NCBI GenBank assembly: GCA_047833665.1
Contig: CP181261.1
Coordinates: forward strand, 1,860,001-1,924,000
DNA length: 64,000 nucleotides
Direction of reading: 5' to 3'
From: Caproicibacter sp047833665
Lineage (GTDB): Bacteria; Bacillota; Clostridia; Oscillospirales; Acutalibacteraceae
Below are positions 1 through 8,680 of the stretch, piece by piece; position 1 is the first letter of the stretch; each line of letters begins with the position of its first letter. A program made the translations under genes and the position numbers. The notes under the pieces were generated by a model, which was given only the letters and a program-made list of their open reading frames with translations, did not search any database and had not been told where the DNA came from.

Positions 1-411
1 ATAGCAGCGCAGTTCTTCCGCTTTTGTCATAGGCTGCAGAATCAGACGACGATTCGATGACTTAAGCCAAGGTGTCTGCTGCAAAATATGAATCATCATC
101 AATCCACCCATACCGGCGATAACAATATCTTCTGCTTCATGCGGCAGAATACGTTCAAGGCCATCCGAAAGGCGCACCGAGACAAGGTCTTGTACGCCAT
201 ACCGCTCAATATTAAAACGCGCTCTTTCAAGCGGACCCGGCCGGATATCTACGGCTATAGCACATCGAATGAGTCCCTGTTTTGCCAGCCAGACAGGCAA
301 ATACGCATGGTCAGTTCCCACATCCACAAGGGAAGTTCCATCCCGCACCATGGAGGCACAGAGCGACAATCGCCTGCCTAAAGAAAACAGCGGGCGCGTT
401 CGCCTGGACAT
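1..411 (-). CDS. trmK: tRNA (adenine(22)-N1)-methyltransferase TrmK, cut by window edge
   Basis: The 137 N-terminal residues are present and the C-terminus lies outside the window. The SAM-binding motif DVGTDHAYLP and the catalytic-region motif IAGMGG are characteristic of the TrmK/YqfN family, which makes m1A22 in tRNA; LILQP follows in the usual place. The ATG at 411 puts the conserved LGRRL helix about 11 residues in. No clear Shine-Dalgarno precedes it: a perfect 20-bp GC palindrome (411-430) abuts the start, so the true start could be a downstream TTG. The gene lies just downstream of the DUF1858 gene on the same strand. Confidence 0.9.
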   Translation of the reverse strand, partial: MSRRTRPLFSLGRRLSLCASMVRDGTSLVDVGTDHAYLPVWLAKQGLIRCAIAVDIRPGPLERARFNIERYGVQDLVSVRLSDGLERILPHEAEDIVIAGMGGLMMIHILQQTPWLKSSNRRLILQPMTKAEELRCY

Positions 412-456
412 GCCGGACGGCCGTCCGGCAGAAGTTCCGTCGGGCGGCCGTTTTTG
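411..456. repeat. GC-rich palindrome/hairpin between DUF1858 gene and trmK
   Basis: A perfect 20-bp palindrome at 411-430 is followed by a second G+C arm (about 441-451) that can pair with the first, and by five T on the plus strand. As a plus-strand terminator it would face trmK, so it may block antisense reading, or it may be a leader hairpin at the trmK start. Function is not determined. Confidence 0.5.
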
Positions 457-457
457 G

Positions 458-664
458 TTATTGATGGGATACGAGATGCTCATTGAGTTTCTGAACCATT
501 TCGTCCACATCTACCCCGTGAACCAAACAAGCTTCTTCTAATGATTCACCGCGGGAGGCAGGACAGCCAAGACAATGCATCCCCATTTCGATAAAGAAGG
601 GAGCTGTACTTTCGTCGAGGTCCAAAATATCGCCAATTAAAGTGTGCTTATCAATTGTTACCAT
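458..664 (-). CDS. DUF1858 domain protein
   Basis: This 68-residue protein is essentially one DUF1858 domain. It has the usual hydrophobic N-terminal helix (IGDILDLD) and the motif GMHCLGCPASRGE, whose two cysteines are typical of the family and suggest a redox or metal role. The biochemical function of the family is not established. GGAGG lies about 10 nt upstream of the ATG. It is probably co-oriented with trmK. Confidence 0.85.
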   Translation of the reverse strand: MVTIDKHTLIGDILDLDESTAPFFIEMGMHCLGCPASRGESLEEACLVHGVDVDEMVQKLNEHLVSHQ

Positions 665-924
665 AACTCAATTATCCTCCAAAAAAGGTACATATCTGTC
701 ACTATGGAATGTCTTTATTATAATACCCCTACAAAATCTTTGCAATACATTTCTGGAGAAAGAGGAGGCATGTGTAGAAGAATTGCTAGTAAGACAGTTA
801 AAATAAAATAACTTTTATGCACAATACACGAAGCTGATGATATTTATTGATTATTAAAAACTCTGAGAGTATACTTAGACACGCTAGCGCCTTTACAAAG
901 CTGTTTAAATTGGGGGGTAATAAT

Positions 925-2181
925 TTGACATCCTATCATTTTCTATTTGACCTTGCACTTATTTTGCTAAGCACAAAGCTTCTTGGCCTTTTAACAAGAA
1001 AAGTGCAAATGCCTCAGGTGGTTGGGGCTCTGCTTGCCGGTTTAATTTTAGGGCCTGCAATGTTAAACATCCTCAACGAAACTGATTTCATTTCGAAAAC
1101 AGCCGAAATCGGAGTCATTGTCTTAATGTTTACCGCAGGCTTGCAAACTGATTTTGAGGAAATGAAGAAAACAGGAAAAGCATCTTTCCTCATTGCATTT
1201 ATTGGCGTTCTTATTCCGCTTGTCGGCGGCTATGCTGTGGCTGCAATATTCAACCGCACCATGCTGCCCGGGGTTGATGCCAGCCTGTTTTTGCAAAATG
1301 TTTTCATCGGTGTAGTTCTGACAGCTACTTCAGTTAGCATCACAGTCGAAGCACTCAATGAAATCGGTGCACTGAATACACGGTCCGGAAACGCTATTCT
1401 CGGCGCAGCGGTTATCGATGACGTTTTAGGAATTATATGCTTAACATTCGTCACAAGCGCAACGGATCCTTCCGTAAACATTTATATAGTACTGCTGAAA
1501 ATCGTTGGATTCTTTCTTTTTGCCGGTGCGGTTGGTTATATCTTCTATCGGTTGTTTACCATTATGATTAACCGCAGCGACAAAGATTTGCGGCGTTATG
1601 TCATCCTCTCTTTTGTATTCTGCCTGTTGCTTTCTTACTGTGCGGAGCGCTTTTTCGGCGTCGCGGATATTACCGGAGCCTATATCGCAGGCCTAACACT
1701 TTCCAACACAAAGGAAACAAAATACATTACCTCTCGTTTTAACACGGTCTCCTATGCGCTCTTGTCTCCAATGTTCTTTGCCAGCATCGGCATCAATGTT
1801 ACTCTTCCAAAAATGTCAACATCCATCCTGTGGTTTGCCATTTTGCTGACCATTGTCGCAATTCTGACCAAAATTGTCGGCTGTGGATTAGGTGCAAAAC
1901 TATGCCACTATACTACACGGGAAAGCCTGCAGATCGGTACGGGAATGATTTCTCGCGGTGAAGTTGCACTGATAGTAGCAAACAAAGGCTTTGCTCTAAA
2001 ATTGATGTCCCCTGTCTTTTTAGGGCCTGTAATCTTAACTGTTATACTAACAACGGTTTTGACACCGATTCTCTTAAAAATTGTTTACAGAAGCAGTGAT
2101 TTAGCTGCCAATTCTCCTGAAGCGTTAGAAAATAAGGTTGGAGAGCACTATAATGCGCAAACGGACTATGACCGCAAATAG
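925..2181 (+). CDS. CPA2-type cation:proton antiporter (Kef/NapA-like membrane domain)
   Basis: This is an integral membrane protein of about 418 residues with 11-13 hydrophobic segments, and LLAGLILGP and TATSVSITV motifs typical of CPA2 antiporters. The motif AVIDDVLG carries the paired aspartates of electrogenic exchangers. There is no C-terminal TrkA/RCK domain, so it is a transporter core only. The TTG at 925 is chosen because a GGGGGG ribosome binding site lies 7 nt upstream; an in-frame TTG at 847 has no such site and would add a poorly hydrophobic extension. It probably exchanges Na+ or K+ for protons. Confidence 0.88.
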   Translation: MTSYHFLFDLALILLSTKLLGLLTRKVQMPQVVGALLAGLILGPAMLNILNETDFISKTAEIGVIVLMFTAGLQTDFEEMKKTGKASFLIAFIGVLIPLVGGYAVAAIFNRTMLPGVDASLFLQNVFIGVVLTATSVSITVEALNEIGALNTRSGNAILGAAVIDDVLGIICLTFVTSATDPSVNIYIVLLKIVGFFLFAGAVGYIFYRLFTIMINRSDKDLRRYVILSFVFCLLLSYCAERFFGVADITGAYIAGLTLSNTKETKYITSRFNTVSYALLSPMFFASIGINVTLPKMSTSILWFAILLTIVAILTKIVGCGLGAKLCHYTTRESLQIGTGMISRGEVALIVANKGFALKLMSPVFLGPVILTVILTTVLTPILLKIVYRSSDLAANSPEALENKVGEHYNAQTDYDRK

Positions 2182-2289
2182 AATTTCTCCAATTCTTTTC
2201 AAAAATCATTGCACAAATATAGAATATTAAAAGCAACTGGGATGCAAAATACTTAAAGCGGTAAATAAAAAATGGCTTGTAAGGCAAAA

Positions 2290-2985
2290 TAGTAACCCCC
2301 CGGCTAAGCCGGGGGTTCTTCATATGCGGGCAAAGCCCTGTTTTACTGGCCGCGCCTCAAGGCGCTGATACGATCTGCCACTTGCGAAAAGTTTGTTACT
2401 TGCTACCCGTAAACGGGTCTATATACTCCTTAAGTGTCATTTGATCCTCAATTTGATCTTCCTCTAACTGATTTTTAATGTACTTGGCTATTGCTTTATC
2501 ATTTTTCCCTGCTGTATCTACAAAATAGCCCCTGCACCAAAATGTTCGATTTCCATACTTGTACTTTAGATTTGCATGTCGCTCAAAAATCAGTAGTGTG
2601 CTTTTTCCTTTAAGAAATCCCACAAACCCCGAGACACTCATTTTCGGTGGTATCTTAACCAACATATGAATATGGTCGGGGCATACCTCTCCTTCTATTA
2701 TTTCTACTTGCTTCCAATTGCATAGTTCTCTCAATATTTTTCCTATTTCTATTCGTAGTTTTCCATATGCTACTTTCCTACGATACTTAGGTGCAAAAAC
2801 TATATGATATTTGCAATTCCAACTCGTATGATTTAAACTATTTATATCATTCGTTTTCATTTCGAATGTCTCCTTTTGATATATTCTGTTGCAGTTGGCA
2901 GACCGCAACTTCATTATATCAAAAGGATCTTTTATTTTTCTCATCGCTTAAGCTTTTCTGAACATCCCGGCATAGCCGGGAGTTT
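2290..2985 (-). mobile_element. IS200/IS605-family insertion sequence (tnpA only)
   Basis: A single Y1 transposase gene is flanked by two similar subterminal hairpins (2295-2314 and 2966-2980), both followed by T(T/C)CATATG in the same orientation. This arrangement, with no terminal inverted repeats, is diagnostic of IS200/IS605 elements, which excise as single strands. No accessory tnpB is present. The exact ends are approximate. Confidence 0.82.
2396..2860 (-). CDS. tnpA: IS200/IS605 transposase TnpA (Y1 HUH)
   Basis: This is a single-domain transposase of about 154 residues. The HUH metal-binding motif appears as PDHIHMLV, and the conserved C-terminal helix holds the nucleophilic Tyr around KAIAKYIKNQ. 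The start is the ATG at 2860, preceded by AAGGAGAC. An upstream in-frame ATG would add residues absent from the family. The length is normal, so the gene may be active. Confidence 0.92.
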   Translation of the reverse strand: MKTNDINSLNHTSWNCKYHIVFAPKYRRKVAYGKLRIEIGKILRELCNWKQVEIIEGEVCPDHIHMLVKIPPKMSVSGFVGFLKGKSTLLIFERHANLKYKYGNRTFWCRGYFVDTAGKNDKAIAKYIKNQLEEDQIEDQMTLKEYIDPFTGSK

Positions 2986-2997
2986 TCATATGATAAT

Positions 2998-3040
2998 AAA
3001 AAGCCCGAAAAAACGTTTTAAACGTTTTTTCGGGCTTTTT
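2998..3040. terminator. Bidirectional rho-independent terminator
   Basis: AAAAAGCCCGAAAAAACG pairs with its near-perfect complement across TTTTAAA, with A and T runs on both sides, so it can terminate in both directions. It sits between the IS200-like element and the ISL3 element, and before the insertions would have lain between the antiporter and the signalling operon. Confidence 0.8.
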
Positions 3041-3058
3041 CTATGATGCAGGAACATT

Positions 3059-4439
3059 GGCTCTATGTCAATAGTTGGGGTAACCCAAAATGGAAACACC
3101 GGATGGAGCGGCGTTAAGCTGCTCCATTTTCCGTTGAATGATGGAACATGTGAAGAATACGATTGCGGAAGCGACGAAAATTACGATAACCGTAGGCATT
3201 GCGTTTGAGTACCTTAATCTTGTTGTTAACCCCTTCGGTAAAACCATTGGTGTAAGGACAATCAAACGAATTTAGAATACCTTTTGACCAGCGGACCATG
3301 GTATTTCCACAAGCAACAAATCTTGAAAGTTCACTGTTTTGTGCGGCCATAATCCAATGGGATAGCGCTGTCCGTGCGGACACGCTGTCAGAAGATTCAA
3401 GGACTTTGAAAAACTGTTCTTTCAGAGAGTAGGCTGTCAGCAGACGGTTACTGGCATAGAGCATAAGATCGACCTGTTGCTTTTGCTCCGGAGTGAGAAA
3501 TTGATATCGCTTGTTCAGTAAGATTCGGGAGCGTTTAAAATAAATTCTTCGGGTTTTACTGAATTTTTTCTGTTCTTCCTTGCGAACGGCTTCAAAGGCC
3601 CAAAATACTTGGCGAATGTAATGATATTTGTCAATGACATAATTGGAATCTTTAAAATATGTTTGAGCAATACTAGCATATGTACTCCACATATCGCTGA
3701 CAAAATGTTTGGTTTGAGAACGGTCAAGCTGGCCGAAATATTCTGTCAGTTTGTGGTTGTAATGAGCAGGAAGAATATCAAGGATTCGGTGACGGACCGG
3801 ATCGGTCAGAATGCACTGATATTTCTCGCCGCTTGTATTGCCTTTAAACTCATCAATCGATACAACTTCGGGTAATTTCTGCGGTTTACCATAGTTGATA
3901 CAATCAAAAATCCGGATAATAGTTGCAACCGAAAGATTTACTTCACGTGCTACACTGGTAAAAGAACGCACGTCGGAAAGCTTTGAAATGATATATGAGG
4001 CTAAACGGTTTGTCATGCGATGATATCTAGGCAAAAACGAGTTATCTTCAAAGAAACGCTTTCCACAAGAATGGCAGCGATATCGGCGCTTTCGTAGAAT
4101 CAGGGAGGTATGTTTGCCAAAAGCGGGAATGTCTTTTACTGTTTGACAACGGTAATCATGAACGTAGCTGGTTTGATGGCCACAACAGGGGCAAACATGC
4201 GGTTTTCTCGGTAACTCAATAAAAATTTCCGTTTTATCAGGCAATTGCCTCACATTTTTTACGATTACCCCTTTTAATCCAAGCAATTTTTCGATAGAAT
4301 GAGTACAGAGCATATCGATGACCTCCCAAATGGTGGTGTGGTAATCTCCATTTTAAAGGTTTTTCATCGAATATGCTCTACTTTTTTGCTCCCTTTTCGC
4401 AGACCCTATTCGTTACACCCCAACATTTATTATAGAGCC
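3059..4439 (-). mobile_element. ISL3-family insertion sequence with 8-bp target duplication
   Basis: The imperfect terminal inverted repeats both begin GGCTCTAT and share GTTGGGGT. The element is flanked by the exact direct repeat GGAACATT (3051-3058 and 4440-4447), matching the 8-bp duplication of ISL3 elements. It is 1381 bp with one transposase gene. A diverged relative survives as a fragment at 41.66-41.92 kb. Confidence 0.93.
3114..4313 (-). CDS. ISL3-family transposase
   Basis: This 399-residue protein has an N-terminal zinc-binding region (CPCCG near residue 40, CHSCG near residue 80), a helix-turn-helix, and a DDE catalytic core including SIDEFKG, and ends with the conserved NGFTEGVNNKIKVLKR. 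The length is normal and the frame intact. GGGAGG lies 8 nt upstream of the ATG. Confidence 0.95.
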   Translation of the reverse strand: MLCTHSIEKLLGLKGVIVKNVRQLPDKTEIFIELPRKPHVCPCCGHQTSYVHDYRCQTVKDIPAFGKHTSLILRKRRYRCHSCGKRFFEDNSFLPRYHRMTNRLASYIISKLSDVRSFTSVAREVNLSVATIIRIFDCINYGKPQKLPEVVSIDEFKGNTSGEKYQCILTDPVRHRILDILPAHYNHKLTEYFGQLDRSQTKHFVSDMWSTYASIAQTYFKDSNYVIDKYHYIRQVFWAFEAVRKEEQKKFSKTRRIYFKRSRILLNKRYQFLTPEQKQQVDLMLYASNRLLTAYSLKEQFFKVLESSDSVSARTALSHWIMAAQNSELSRFVACGNTMVRWSKGILNSFDCPYTNGFTEGVNNKIKVLKRNAYGYRNFRRFRNRILHMFHHSTENGAA

Positions 4440-4516
4440 GGAACATTTTACGAAACTGCTTTACATGTTCCACTCTTGTTTGAGACACTTAGCAGAGGAC
4501 AAACTGCCTGAAGGTA

Positions 4517-5457
4517 TCAACGATCTTTGGCATGGTAATACCAGTTATCCCCTTCTGTCTTTTTGGCAACATACATTGCATGATCTGCCTTGACAATCAG
4601 CTTATCCACAGAATCGCCGTCCTGAGGATAAAAACTTACTCCAACGCTCAGACAGATTTCCACGGAAACACCATTACAAATGACTGCATCCCGTTTTGCC
4701 TGTAAAATTTTAGACATGACAATATTGCAGTTTTCCGGGGTATTAATTTGGGGCAGCAAAATGAGAAACTCATCACCGCCGTAACGTGCAACAACATCGT
4801 TCCTACGGGCTGCGGCTGTCAGAATTTCAGCTACCTGCACCAATACCCTATCACCGGCTTCATGGCCGTATGTATCGTTAATCTGCTTAAAATTGTCCAC
4901 ATCAATAAACATTAGACCGAGAATCTCGTGATTGCGTTTTGCCGCTGCCAGAAATTTTTCGGCTAATTCGTAAAAAAGCGTCCTGTTAGCCACTCCGGTC
5001 AGCTGATCGTAATATGCGAGATTCTGAATGGCCAATTCTTTTTGTTTAAGCTCACGATTTAACAGGCGGAGCTGATTAATGCTCTCCCGTAACTGACGAA
5101 TTCTCTCGAAAGATTCTGTCACTTCCGAAAACTCCAGCAGCAAGCGCTTTTGATTCTCTTCTAAAAACCGTGTCACTCGAATGTTATATTTTTCACGGCA
5201 GTGGCAAAGGTTGCTATGCATGGCCGCAGAAAAAAAAGGCAATGCCCCCGTTCCAGCGCATCTGCCAACGAATTTTTGAAATAGGGACTGTTAAATCCAG
5301 GAATTAAATCTAGAAGTGTGCTGCAACTTTCACCTTTTCCTTGATTCGTCTCAAATTTTTGCATGAAACGGTTTCGAAATAAGATATTCAAATGTTCATC
5401 TACAATGACAATACCTAAATTCAGATGATCTAATATTTCTCGCGCAGACTTATCCAT
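4517..5457 (-). pseudogene. PAS-GGDEF diguanylate cyclase, frameshifted at a T8 tract
   Basis: The first 73 residues (from 5457) form a PAS-like sensor (LGIVIVDEHLNILFRNR). The frame then breaks at eight T on the coding strand (5230-5237). The other frame continues with a coiled coil and a full GGDEF domain: DQLTGVANR, FIDVDNFKQIND, ARYGGDEFLILLP. One extra T would join the halves into a protein of about 313 residues. The intact GGDEF signature means the C-terminal half could make c-di-GMP if expressed from an internal start. The break may be a sequencing error, a decayed gene or a slippery/phase-variable tract. It abuts the CheC-like gene. Confidence 0.82.
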
Positions 5458-6089
5458 TAAAGCCTCGCCTCAATTTCATCAAGCAAATGAAAAAGTTCTT
5501 GAATCGATTCTACCATCAAATCTATGACAACGGCTCCTTCAATTTCAGTGTTGTCAATCAGAAACGTGACAAACAAGATGAGAAAAGAATGATTGGTTTG
5601 GTCTTCCGCAGTTGGTTTAAAATCATTTTGATTGTAAATTTCTACCCTAGGGAGATCGTAAGTCAGATGAATATGGATTAAATTACCCAGTTCTCCTAAA
5701 ATACAGTTTAGCAGAATATTACCAATTTCTCGTATCACATCAAAATCCACATCTGAAAATTCGGTATCTTCCGGCAGAACGGAATCCTCTCCGGAACAAA
5801 GCGCAACAAGCTTTTTAACTTTGTCCGCTGGAAAAACTAAATTCGCCTTGCCTTTCAGTTTGTCTGAAAAAGATATGGTTGACACCATCAGCGCTGCATC
5901 AAACAATTCTGAAAATGGATCCACCTTTTTTTGTGCATCGTCCGCTGTATCCGGAATAATGATCCGCGGCACCTTCAGACTAATCTTTTTATTGACAATT
6001 TCAGATAACATATTCGCCGCTTTTCCAACGCCTATGTTGAACAGTTCACTTAGAATATCATAACGAAAGCATTCCCGATTCATTTCCAT
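5457..6089 (-). CDS. CheC-like chemotaxis phosphatase domain protein
   Basis: This 210-residue protein has the two CheC/CheX phosphatase half-motifs: E-L-F-N-I-G-V-G-K-A-A near residue 15 and E-I-G-N-I-L-L-N near residue 121. Such proteins dephosphorylate CheY-like regulators. It follows a CheY-like receiver gene (32-bp overlap), which is its likely partner, and precedes a GGDEF gene, suggesting a receiver-phosphatase-cyclase circuit. No flagellar or chemoreceptor gene is in the window, so a swimming role is not shown. Confidence 0.82.
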   Translation of the reverse strand: MEMNRECFRYDILSELFNIGVGKAANMLSEIVNKKISLKVPRIIIPDTADDAQKKVDPFSELFDAALMVSTISFSDKLKGKANLVFPADKVKKLVALCSGEDSVLPEDTEFSDVDFDVIREIGNILLNCILGELGNLIHIHLTYDLPRVEIYNQNDFKPTAEDQTNHSFLILFVTFLIDNTEIEGAVVIDLMVESIQELFHLLDEIEARL

Positions 6090-6456
6090 CGTTCCTTATC
6101 ATTCGGTCGCACAGCAACCGCATTTTTTCACGGTTCAGGGGTTTATTGACAAACGCTAAAATCTTTTGGGCTTCCATTTCCTCCCGAACACTTTTTTGCA
6201 CATCTGCGGTTACCACGATGATACCGGAATTGCCTTCTTGTTGGATGGCCTTTATTAAGTCAGTCCCGCTCAATTTCGGCATCAAGAGATCTACAAATAT
6301 AAAATCCGGTTTCAGCGTCCGAAAAATTTTCAGGCCCTCTTCTCCGTTGGAAGCAAAACTAATTTTTAGATCTTTATCCGGCCATGCTTCTTGTAATAAA
6401 TGAGCAGTTACTTTTTGTGAAAATACAGAATCATCTACGATGAGGAATTGCACCAT
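6058..6456 (-). CDS. CheY-like response regulator (receiver only)
   Basis: This stand-alone receiver of about 132 residues starts MVQFLIVDDS; a second ATG four codons upstream is possible. The acidic pair DD, the phospho-acceptor Asp in DFIFVDLLMP, the switch Thr in VVTA and the Lys in FVNKPL are all present. There is no output domain, so it probably acts by protein contact, most simply with the overlapping CheC-like phosphatase and the downstream PAS-GGDEF protein. Confidence 0.9.
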   Translation of the reverse strand: MVQFLIVDDSVFSQKVTAHLLQEAWPDKDLKISFASNGEEGLKIFRTLKPDFIFVDLLMPKLSGTDLIKAIQQEGNSGIIVVTADVQKSVREEMEAQKILAFVNKPLNREKMRLLCDRMIRNDGNESGMLSL

Positions 6457-6639
6457 AGTTATTATCATCCTTCAGCAGGAAATATTTATAAAACTATTTA
6501 CACAACCTATTTATGGTAAAAGCCAAAAAAGCGATTTTTTTAATCATAGCATGGAAAAATGACAATGTCAACAAAATTGAACAAGGCATTTTAGGCATAA
6601 TATTCTATAAACGAATGAAACAAGCAAATCTAAAATCCA

Positions 6640-6677
6640 GGCAGGGAAAAAGAGAAAGACGATCTCTTTTCCCTGCC
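6640..6677 (-). terminator. Terminator after the M18 peptidase gene
   Basis: GGCAGGGAAAA-AGAGA pairs with TCTC-TTTTCCCTGCC across a short loop. It lies 9 bases beyond the stop of the leftward pepM18 gene. The T tract after the stem is interrupted, so its strength is uncertain. Confidence 0.65.
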
Positions 6678-6685
6678 AATATTAT

Positions 6686-8098
6686 TTAAACCGATTCAAA
6701 AAACGCCTTGATGCCCGCATATGTCATATAAATATCCAGTTTGGAAACAATCTCAAACGGAGAATGCATAGACAATACCGGCACACCGATATCCACAACG
6801 TCCACATTCAAGTTAGCGACAAACATAGCAACTGTTCCGCCGCCACCGGCATCCACTTTACCGAGTTCGCCAATTTGCCAAAGCACACCGTTTGCCTCAA
6901 ACAAGCGGCGGATTTCAGAAACAAATTCGGCAGAGGCCTCGCTGGAACCGGCCTTTCCGCGGGCACCCGTGTATTTTGCCATACCAACACCGTTATTGAG
7001 GTAACAGGAGTTCGCCGCCTCGTACGCTTCTGGATAAGTGGGGTCATATGCCGCCGTCACATCGGCAGAAAGGCATTTGGACCGGCTGAGCACATGCCGT
7101 ACTTTCAAACCTTCCGCTTCCGCCAAATCGGCAATAAAATAATGCATAAACTGACTGTTCAGTCCTGTGTTGCCATCACTGCCGATTTCTTCCTTATCTG
7201 CTAGAACTGTCAGTACCGTATGCTTCGGCGTTTTAGCGTTCAGTGCCGCCATGAAAGCCGGATAAGAACAAACTCTGTCGTCATGGCCGTATGCACCAAT
7301 CATACTGCGGTCAAATCCAATATCCGTTGCACCAAACGCGGGGACCAGTTCCAAATCGGCAGAAACAAAATCCTCTTCTGTCATGCCATATTTCTCATTC
7401 AAAATTTTCATCAAATTGAGTTTAACCAGATTTTCTCCCTCATCTGCGCGCACCGGGCGACTCCCGGCCAAGATATTTAGATTTTCCCCTTCAATCGCCT
7501 TAGAAAGCGTTTTCTTCATCTGTTCATCTGCAAGGTGAGGCAAAAGGTCCGTTACAGTAAACTGCGGGTCCCCCGGTTCTTCGCCGACACGCAGATCCAC
7601 TTTCGTTCCATCCTTTAAAACAACTCGTCCATGCAGTGAAAGAGGAATTGCGGTCCACTGATATTTTTTAATACCGCCGTAATAATGCGATTTAAAAAGT
7701 GCAAGGCCGTCCTTTTCATAGAGTGGGTGCGGCTTCAAATCCAAACGCGGAGAATCGATATGGGCAGCGGCAATCCGTACGCCGTCGCGGCAGCCTTCCT
7801 CTCCGATGACTGCAAAAATCACGGCACGGTCGCGGTTGTTGTAATAAATGCGATCGCCGGCCTTATAGTGCTTTTCCGGTTCATAAGGCACAAATCCGGC
7901 TTTTTCAGCGTTTTCAATCGCATAGCGAACTACTTCACGTTCCGTTTTTGCTGTGCCAATAAATTTCTTATAACCTTCGCAAAATTGATCGGCCTGTTTC
8001 ACTTTATCCTCTGGTACTTGGAAATATCCAGATTTCCGGTTGATTAAGAGCTTTTCGGACATCTCTTTTACCTGAGCTGTCTCTTCTTTTTTCTCCAT
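6686..8098 (-). CDS. M18-family aminopeptidase
   Basis: This is a 470-residue cytosolic zinc peptidase of the aspartyl-aminopeptidase (M18) family. Metal-ligand regions are visible: AAHIDSPRLDLKP near residue 110, AYGHDDRVCSY near 270, DKEEIGSDGN near 310 and the C-terminal LSMHSPFE. It would remove N-terminal residues from peptides during peptide turnover. It is last in a leftward run with the lytic transglycosylase, coaE, ywlC and prfA, and is followed by a terminator. Confidence 0.93.
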   Translation of the reverse strand: MEKKEETAQVKEMSEKLLINRKSGYFQVPEDKVKQADQFCEGYKKFIGTAKTEREVVRYAIENAEKAGFVPYEPEKHYKAGDRIYYNNRDRAVIFAVIGEEGCRDGVRIAAAHIDSPRLDLKPHPLYEKDGLALFKSHYYGGIKKYQWTAIPLSLHGRVVLKDGTKVDLRVGEEPGDPQFTVTDLLPHLADEQMKKTLSKAIEGENLNILAGSRPVRADEGENLVKLNLMKILNEKYGMTEEDFVSADLELVPAFGATDIGFDRSMIGAYGHDDRVCSYPAFMAALNAKTPKHTVLTVLADKEEIGSDGNTGLNSQFMHYFIADLAEAEGLKVRHVLSRSKCLSADVTAAYDPTYPEAYEAANSCYLNNGVGMAKYTGARGKAGSSEASAEFVSEIRRLFEANGVLWQIGELGKVDAGGGGTVAMFVANLNVDVVDIGVPVLSMHSPFEIVSKLDIYMTYAGIKAFFESV

Positions 8099-8113
8099 TT
8101 TTTGTATCTCCTT

Positions 8114-8680
8114 TTATATATGATAAAGCTTTTGATATATTGCATAGCTGTCTTCAACGGCATCTGCATAATTTTGTGTTTCACGATATGGGATTTGACT
8201 CAAATTTTTCCCATCTGGGGAAAGCTGCGGATCTTGCAGCCAGCCGTCCACTGTGCCGGTTCCTGCATTATAAGCGCACAGCGCAGTGCGAAGAACCCCG
8301 TATTTTTGCAGCATCATGGAAAGGTATCTGCAGCCATAACGGATATTGACATCCGGCCGGAAAAGGTCTTCTTCGGAATAATTTTCATTTTCGCTTTCCT
8401 GCAGCCATTGAAATGTTTCCGGCATCAGCTGCATCAGTCCAAGTGCCCCGGAACGGGATTTTGCATCGGCGTCGAAATTACTTTCCGAGCGAATAACCGC
8501 GTACACCAGCGCCAGATCCAAATCATACTCCCGGGCATATTTTTCGACATATTCCGTATAGCGCAGAGGATAAAGCGATTTTTGAAATCTGTCATATCCG
8601 GTGCGGAGCAGCACAACTGCAGCAATCAGCAAAACCGCCCAGAACAACACAGATTTAATCGATCTCTTAGAGAGCTTCAT
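8114..8680 (-). CDS. Membrane-anchored lytic transglycosylase (SLT domain)
   Basis: This 188-residue protein has an N-terminal signal-anchor (residues about 8-26) and a Slt70-like domain with the catalytic Glu in AVIRSESNFD, then SGALGLMQLMP, RYGCRYLSMML and LCAYNAGTGTV. It cleaves peptidoglycan glycan strands outside the membrane. GGAGGAGA precedes the ATG, and the start lies inside the 3' end of coaE (14-bp overlap), indicating translational coupling. Confidence 0.92.
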   Translation of the reverse strand: MKLSKRSIKSVLFWAVLLIAAVVLLRTGYDRFQKSLYPLRYTEYVEKYAREYDLDLALVYAVIRSESNFDADAKSRSGALGLMQLMPETFQWLQESENENYSEEDLFRPDVNIRYGCRYLSMMLQKYGVLRTALCAYNAGTGTVDGWLQDPQLSPDGKNLSQIPYRETQNYADAVEDSYAIYQKLYHI

